This document shows, one piece after another, positions 5,607-6,195 of a DNA stretch of 6,195 bases; the first letter of the stretch is position 1, and the number at the start of each line of letters is the position of its first letter. Origin of the DNA: Mageeibacillus sp. UBA3708 (lineage in GTDB: Bacteria > Bacillota > Clostridia > Saccharofermentanales > Saccharofermentanaceae). The position numbers and the translations under genes are program-made. The notes under the pieces are model-generated. The model had not been told where the DNA came from. It made no database searches and saw only the letters and a list, made by a program, of their open reading frames with translations. Location of the stretch: NCBI GenBank assembly GCA_002371375.1, contig DFIB01000197.1:1-6195 (forward strand), written 5' to 3'.

Positions 5607-5852
5607 ATGGAGACTAGAGTTGCAATAATCGGCATTATCGTCGAGAATCCCGGTTCAGTATCACAGATCAATGAGATCCTTCACGATGTAAGAGACAACG
5701 TTATCGGAAGGCTGGGTATCCCCTACCGCGAGAAGAATATCTCGATCATCAGCGTTGTGATCGATGCACCGGAAGACCTTATCAGTTCAGTATCCGGCAA
5801 GCTCGGAATGCTTGACGGCGTATCCTGCAAGACGACTTATTCCTCACACTGA
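5607..5852 (+). CDS. TM1266-type iron-only hydrogenase system putative regulator
   Basis: A protein of 81 residues that matches the small TM1266 family found beside [FeFe] hydrogenase maturation genes. The family is a compact alpha/beta, ACT/NikR-C-terminal-like fold; its ligand and mode of action are not well established. Diagnostic pieces are METRVAIIGIIVENPGSV, NEILHDVRDNVIGRLGIPYR, ISIISVVIDAPEDLISSVSG and KLGMLDGVSCKTTYS. There is no DNA-binding helix-turn-helix, so any regulatory effect is probably indirect or through small-molecule binding. A frame opens at 5508, but the AAAGGAGGT site directly before 5607 and the family's standard N-terminus fix the start. hydE begins 2 nt after its stop, so they form an operon with likely coupled translation. 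Confidence 0.95.
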   Translation: METRVAIIGIIVENPGSVSQINEILHDVRDNVIGRLGIPYREKNISIISVVIDAPEDLISSVSGKLGMLDGVSCKTTYSSH

Positions 5853-5854
5853 TC

Positions 5855-6195
5855 ATGAATGATGTCGGATGCATCGTGCGCAAGCTCTGTGACAGGGCAG
5901 TTATTACGCGCGACGAGATAATACATCTTCTGAACAACAGGAACAGTGACACGAATGCTCTTCTGGCTGAGAAGGCTTCGGCCGTCTCGAGAGGTATTTA
6001 CGGGAACAAGGTCTATATAAGAGGACTTATCGAATTTACCAACTACTGTAAGAACGACTGTTATTACTGCGGCATCAGATGCAGCAATAAGAATGCGTCA
6101 AGGTACAGGCTGAGCGAAGAAGAGATTACCGGATGTGCTTCCTACGGATATGACCTGGGCTTTAGGACTATCGTGCTGCAGGGCGGCGAAGATCC
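5855..6195 (+). CDS. hydE: [FeFe] hydrogenase H-cluster radical SAM maturase HydE (partial, C-terminus off the window)
   Basis: HydE is a radical S-adenosylmethionine enzyme that acts with HydG and HydF to build the diiron part of the [FeFe] hydrogenase H-cluster, processing the iron-cyanide-carbonyl precursor made by HydG. The window holds 113 complete codons, about a third of the protein. The region YIRGLIEFTNYCKNDCYYCG (about 54-73) contains the CX3CX2C motif, Cys65, Cys69 and Cys72, that binds the SAM-cleaving 4Fe-4S cluster. It is followed by NKNASRYRLSEEEI and GFRTIVLQGGED, standard for the family. The ATG at 5855 lacks a good ribosome binding site. The preceding gene's stop is 2 nt away, so translational coupling is likely. 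An unusual extra cysteine, Cys76 (CGIRC), replaces the arginine usual there. It implies an organism that produces or consumes H2 anaerobically. Confidence 0.95.
   Translation, partial: MNDVGCIVRKLCDRAVITRDEIIHLLNNRNSDTNALLAEKASAVSRGIYGNKVYIRGLIEFTNYCKNDCYYCGIRCSNKNASRYRLSEEEITGCASYGYDLGFRTIVLQGGED

Overview
The window looks like a chromosomal segment of an anaerobic, low-to-mid GC Gram-positive bacterium of the class Clostridia (Bacillota). The evidence is strong AGGAGG-type ribosome binding sites on most genes, a zinc-type L36, an adenylate kinase with a four-cysteine LID, the order secY-adk-map-infA, and a TM1266-type regulator next to hydE, the radical-SAM maturase of [FeFe] hydrogenase. 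I cannot name the family or genus from the sequence alone.

The minus strand (read right to left) carries the downstream part of the spc/alpha ribosomal protein cluster, broken into separate units. The first unit is secY (start 5345), adk, map and infA. It is tightly packed: gaps of about 20 nt, then a 1-nt stop/start overlap between map and infA. It has a promoter just upstream of secY and a rho-independent terminator right after infA (about 2291-2343). The second unit is a single gene (1525-2205) for an unrecognised membrane protein with an N-terminal zinc ribbon, a Gln/Pro/Tyr repeat linker and four predicted membrane helices. It has its own terminator (1457-1496). The third unit is rpmJ, rpsM and rpsK (rpsK runs off the left edge), started by a good sigma-A promoter at 1166-1193. 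A roughly 220-nt leader with strong hairpins lies between rpmJ and rpsM. A gene-free, palindrome-rich stretch (about 1200-1456) separates the second and third units.

The plus strand, divergent from secY, carries a small TM1266-type iron-only hydrogenase system regulator (5607-5852) and the first 113 codons of hydE (5855 to the right edge). They share a likely promoter at 5462-5490 and a leader of about 110 nt. rplO, the usual neighbour upstream of secY, is absent here, so the ribosomal cluster is interrupted at this point as well.

The genes serve two purposes. One is translation and secretion: S11, S13, L36, IF-1, the SecY channel, methionine aminopeptidase for new protein N-termini, and adenylate kinase for nucleotide balance. 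The other is assembly of the hydrogenase H-cluster. I see no mobile element, CRISPR array, rRNA or tRNA. The parts most worth a second look are non-coding: the 1200-1456 palindrome island, the rpmJ-rpsM leader, and the paired 5' hairpins of the two ribosomal transcripts. The inserted zinc-ribbon membrane protein also deserves attention. I found no clear sign of a wholly new multi-gene system.
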